This document shows, piece by piece, positions 55,136-58,079 of a DNA stretch of 58,079 bases. Where the stretch lies: positions 1 through 58,079 of the forward strand of contig JAIELD010000010.1 in NCBI GenBank assembly GCA_019753285.1. The letters are read 5' to 3'. The DNA comes from Beijerinckiaceae bacterium (lineage in GTDB: Bacteria; Pseudomonadota; Alphaproteobacteria; Rhizobiales; Beijerinckiaceae). Each line of letters starts with the position of its first letter. Within the stretch, counting starts at the first letter, position 1. The translations under genes and the position numbers were made by a program. The notes under the pieces are model-generated. The model searched no databases. It was not told the origin of the DNA and saw only the letters and a list, made by a program, of their open reading frames with translations.

Positions 55136-57103
55136 CTAGCGCGAGGCGCTGGCAGAGTCAGCTTGAGCCAGATTGGTGCGGCCCGGCGATTTCTGGATCA
55201 GCTGCTCGATCCGTTCCTTTTCGCGCTTGAAGTCGGCGAGCGACTTGCCGTCAAGTTCGCGGCCGCGCGGCAGCTTGATCGCCATCGGGTCCACGAAATT
55301 GTCGTTGACGATGACCTCGTAGTGCAGATGCGGGCCTGTCGACAGGCCTGTCGAGCCAAGATAGCCGATGATCTGGCCCTGACGCACCTTGGCTCCGACC
55401 TCGACGCCGCGCCCATAGGCCGACATGTGCGAATAAGTGGTGATGTAGCCGTTGAGATGCTCGATCTCGACATGGTTGCCGTAGCCTGACGTCCAGCCCG
55501 ACTTGATGACGGTGCCGTTGCCGGCGGCGAGGATGGGTGTGCCGACCTTGTTGGCCCAATCCGTTCCCGTATGCATCTTGGCGTAGCCGAGCACCGGATG
55601 GCGGCGCCAGCCGAAGCCGGAGCGGAGCTGGCCGGCAGCCATCGGCATACGCAGCAGGAACTTGCGTGCCGAGCGGCCCTGCGGGTCGTAGAAGTCGATC
55701 GCGTTGTCGTCCGTCGTCTGGAAGCGGTAGAACACCTTCTTCTCGCTGCCGAGCGTGATCGCCGCATAGAGGAGTTCGCCGCGGCCCTGGTCGCCATCCT
55801 CCGGCTCGGCATAGAAGAACTCGATCGAGTCGCCGCCCTGCACCTTGCGCTGGAAATCGACGTCATAGGAATAGACGCGCACCAGCTCGTCGATGAGGAA
55901 GCGGGGCACGCCCTGCTTCAGCGCGGTTTCATAGATGCTGTTGAAGACCGAGAGCGCGCTTTCGTCGTCCTCACCCTCCGGCTCGGTGTTGACGGTGAGG
56001 TCGGGCTTCAGAAGCGGGACAGCGCTGTAGCTGCCATCATCCTTGAGACCGACGATCGCCTCGACATCTTTTTCGCCATAGAGCGAGAGCTTGACGAGAT
56101 CCTTCGCTGGCCGCGTGTCGAGGCCGGCGAAGGTCAGCTTCAATCGATCGCCCTCGACGACCGGGCGCTGCTTTGACGACGAGACGAGCGCCAGCGCCGC
56201 CTCGCGCGCCTGGAGCGCCGGCGCGCCCGCCGCCTTCAGGGCTGCCTCGACCGACTCCCCCTTTCGCACCGGCACGACGCGCTCTTCGTTCATGTAATGC
56301 GGATCGGAGGCTGCGCTCTTGCGGATGGCGGAGACGTTCTCCTGGAACAGCCTGACCTCGATCTTCGAGAACGGGTTCTCCGCCTGCGGCGCGAGCGCCA
56401 ACGCCGATGTCTCGGCAAGGGGCGAGCGAAGGGCCTTGGCGAGCAGGATTTGCGGCGTGGCGAGCGCGAGCGGGGTGCGCGGAGACTGCGCCGCCGCCTC
56501 TCTGGCCTGCGCCGCGGCGGCTTCTTCGCCGAGGCTGAGATCGTTGAACGCGTGGGGATCGACCGCGGCGAGATCGGCGGTCGTCATCGAAACGCGGGCA
56601 TTGGGCTCGCTACCGACCGACAGGCGGTCAAATCCGCGATTGTTGTTGGCCTCGGAGATCAGTTGCAGCGGGTTGAAGGCAGGAAGATCGTCTGTTGCGG
56701 TCGAGCCGATCAGCAGCAGCCCTGTCGCGACGCGGGTGTAGCTGCGCGTCTTGATGATTTCCTTGTCGCCGACCTTGAGCGTCGTCGGCAGGCGGAAGGT
56801 GCGTTTGGCGGACGCGATATCCACCGCCTGGGTGAGGCGATCCGCCCGGCGGATGCTGCCTGCGACGCGGACCGGCTTGATGTCTGGCGGGCTTGCCGGA
56901 ATGTCGACAGCGCGGGCGATCTTGCGTTCCGCCGTGCCCATCACCGCGATACCCATCAGCGTCGCGCCGAAAACCGCGGTCAGAACGGTGCCGAGCAACC
57001 AGCGAATATTGACGCGGTGCGACACGGTCGGATCGGAATCATGCCCAGTGAAATCGAGCGGCGGTTCGAAACCAAGATCGATGCTGGGAGAGTCGCGATG
57101 CAT
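55136..57103 (-). CDS. M23-family peptidoglycan peptidase, membrane anchored
   Basis: 655 residues. One transmembrane helix (~35-56, WLLGTVLTAVFGATLMGIAVMG trimmed) is followed by a long periplasmic region (~60-500) of low similarity to anything I know, then a LytM domain (~510-620) with zinc ligands in MHTGTDWAN (H-x3-D) and GPHLHYEV (H-x-H). All ligands are intact, so it should cleave peptidoglycan cross-links. The C-terminal tail is charged. It lies upstream of the rrn operon, in the opposite direction. Confidence 0.9.
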   Translation of the reverse strand: MHRDSPSIDLGFEPPLDFTGHDSDPTVSHRVNIRWLLGTVLTAVFGATLMGIAVMGTAERKIARAVDIPASPPDIKPVRVAGSIRRADRLTQAVDIASAKRTFRLPTTLKVGDKEIIKTRSYTRVATGLLLIGSTATDDLPAFNPLQLISEANNNRGFDRLSVGSEPNARVSMTTADLAAVDPHAFNDLSLGEEAAAAQAREAAAQSPRTPLALATPQILLAKALRSPLAETSALALAPQAENPFSKIEVRLFQENVSAIRKSAASDPHYMNEERVVPVRKGESVEAALKAAGAPALQAREAALALVSSSKQRPVVEGDRLKLTFAGLDTRPAKDLVKLSLYGEKDVEAIVGLKDDGSYSAVPLLKPDLTVNTEPEGEDDESALSVFNSIYETALKQGVPRFLIDELVRVYSYDVDFQRKVQGGDSIEFFYAEPEDGDQGRGELLYAAITLGSEKKVFYRFQTTDDNAIDFYDPQGRSARKFLLRMPMAAGQLRSGFGWRRHPVLGYAKMHTGTDWANKVGTPILAAGNGTVIKSGWTSGYGNHVEIEHLNGYITTYSHMSAYGRGVEVGAKVRQGQIIGYLGSTGLSTGPHLHYEVIVNDNFVDPMAIKLPRGRELDGKSLADFKREKERIEQLIQKSPGRTNLAQADSASASR

Positions 57104-57593
57104 GGAGCCTGTGTCACTTCACATTGCGGGCAATTTAAGGTGGAACAGAAGTGCGTGCAACACTCTCTGAAGCAGGGTTTCGGCCAGAACACAACCCATG
57201 CAAGAGCGCTCTCGGAGCAGACCGTCGATCGGCTGACCGCGTGGAAGGCGTCGCGTGGATGATGTGCGGTTGAGAGCGCCTTATATATAGAGCGCCCCAT
57301 ATATAGTGCCACGCATGGCAGGTCGACGGCCACTGGTTCAGCCCGATGACACGCTCTTGTATGACCCTTTTGCGCGAAACGGGAACATTGGGCGTCATGG
57401 CGCGGTTCTGTGGAACGCAAGGACCCGACCTGCCTCGACCATTCGCTGTGCCGCCCATCGCATTGATGCATCGTTGGGCAGCGCGCTCAAAGCGAAGGCA
57501 GAAAATTTTCGGGCTAAAATATTGATAACCTTGCCATAATCGCGTTCTTGCGCATTGCAGGCACAAAATTTTGCGTTTTGTTGTGACAAGGTG
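57104..57593. other. Intergenic region between M23 gene and rrn promoter
   Basis: About 490 bases with no convincing gene. It contains a tandem duplication of 16 bases at 57274-57305 (GAGCGCC followed by TTATATATA or CCATATATA). The AT boxes there could be the promoter of the M23 gene on the minus strand. Confidence 0.45.
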
Positions 57594-57621
57594 TTGACAG
57601 TTTTGGGGGCTGGGATTAGAA
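57594..57621 (+). promoter_or_regulatory. Probable rrn operon promoter
   Basis: A perfect -35 TTGACA (57594-57599) is followed after 16 bases by TTAGAA (57616-57621), preceded by an AT-rich upstream stretch (57498-57580) that could act as an UP element. It lies about 325 bases before the 16S gene on the same strand. Confidence 0.6.
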
Positions 57622-57944
57622 CCCACACATCGACGCGGCGCCGCACCGGCCCCGCCGTCACCGAAACATTCTCTGACATAACGTCGAGTTAAGTCACTGG
57701 TTCAAAAGCCAGACAGAGTATTTTTCGCTGCTGTTTGAAAATTGAAGACGAGAAAGAGAAACGTAGACGGCGGAGTCCTTGCGGACTGCTTCTACCTTCG
57801 CAAGAGGGAAACGGCAGTCAGATACAAGACTTCGGCGGTCATACGTTTCGGTGAGTGTACACACGCATGTCGATCCGCAAGGGTCGTCATTAAGTGCACT
57901 CCGTCAAGAAACTAGTGACTAAGCCGGTTCAAACTTCTTATATC
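57622..57944 (+). promoter_or_regulatory. rrn leader with boxA-like element
   Basis: The leader includes CTGTTTGAAAATTGAAG (57731-57747) and GAGAAAGAGAAACGTAGACGG, which resemble the conserved antitermination/processing leader of alphaproteobacterial rrn operons. A small hairpin AGTCC-TTGC-GGACT follows at 57774-57787. Confidence 0.6.
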
Positions 57945-58079
57945 TAACTTGAGAGTTTGATCCTGGCTCAGAACGAACGCTGGCGGCAGGCTTAACACAT
58001 GCAAGTCGAACGCCCCGCAAGGGGAGTGGCAGACGGGTGAGGAACACGTGGGAATATTCCTTTCAGTACGGGACAACTC
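57945..58079 (+). rRNA. rrs: 16S ribosomal RNA, 5' part
   Basis: Begins AACTTGAGAGTTTGATCCTGGCTCAG, the universal 16S start, followed by GAACGCTGGCGGCAGGCTTAACACATGCAAGTCGAACG and the short helix-6 loop CCCCGCAAGGGG that is common in Hyphomicrobiales. It runs off the right edge after about 135 bases. One unusual base occurs in the conserved GGTGAGTAAC segment (G at 58042). Confidence 0.97.

Noticed and set aside
57700..57720. CTGGTTCAAAAGCCAG as a possible tRNA arm
   Set aside because: No cloverleaf in the flanks; it belongs to the rrn leader.

Overview
The window comes from an alphaproteobacterium, most probably of the order Hyphomicrobiales (Rhizobiales). The evidence is the alphaproteobacterial 16S 5' end at the right edge, the purC-purS-purQ and rsmB-heparinase-purH gene orders, an ETF-beta-type lysine methyltransferase, a DUF1674 gene, an Anbu peptidase, a TTAA-N7-TTAA CtrA-type site, and high GC with long antisense open frames. 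Genus cannot be settled from the 135 bases of 16S present.

About 1-23.5 kb is accessory DNA rich in defence-type and nucleic-acid enzymes. (a) 1-4577 is a tightly overlapping four-gene operon. It holds an unknown protein cut by the left edge, a RecB/Cas4-like nuclease candidate with a four-cysteine cluster, an unknown protein with a UPF1-like beta-barrel at its C-terminus, and a compact UPF1/Dna2-type SF1 helicase. Together they look like a Dna2 nuclease-helicase split over three polypeptides, and this is the best candidate here for an undescribed system. (b) 5190-10266 carries a Lon-like AAA+ ATPase without a protease domain, an E. coli-type exonuclease I and an unknown 347-residue protein. 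(c) 10492-11442 encodes an EVE-HNH protein, predicted to cut modified DNA. (d) 11532-22947, on the minus strand, holds four genes in the order cytosine methyltransferase, two large unknown proteins and a 1930-residue DUF1998 helicase. This matches Druantia type II (druM-druF-druG-druE).

From about 23.7 kb the window reads as ordinary chromosome. There is a soluble PAS-PAS chemoreceptor; copC followed by a frameshifted copD; a Csu-like chaperone-usher pilus cluster with one subunit gene facing the others; a lone Anbu peptidase leading into two Rieske-fused enzymes (a glutamate-synthase-like FMN protein and a thiamine-diphosphate enzyme); aconitase; and ccmAB without ccmC.

Next comes a minus-strand housekeeping block: rluA-type synthase, rsmB, heparinase II/III, purH and the methyltransferase. 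It is followed by a DUF1674 protein, a secreted thermonuclease, an outer-membrane barrel protein, and purC, purS, a lipoprotein gene and purQ. After these lie an HpaI-type aldolase, a carboxylesterase, an AlkA-like glycosylase, a single-domain response regulator and an M23 envelope peptidase.

The window ends with an rrn promoter and leader and the first part of a 16S rRNA gene. No CRISPR array, tRNA, transposase or integrase was recognised.
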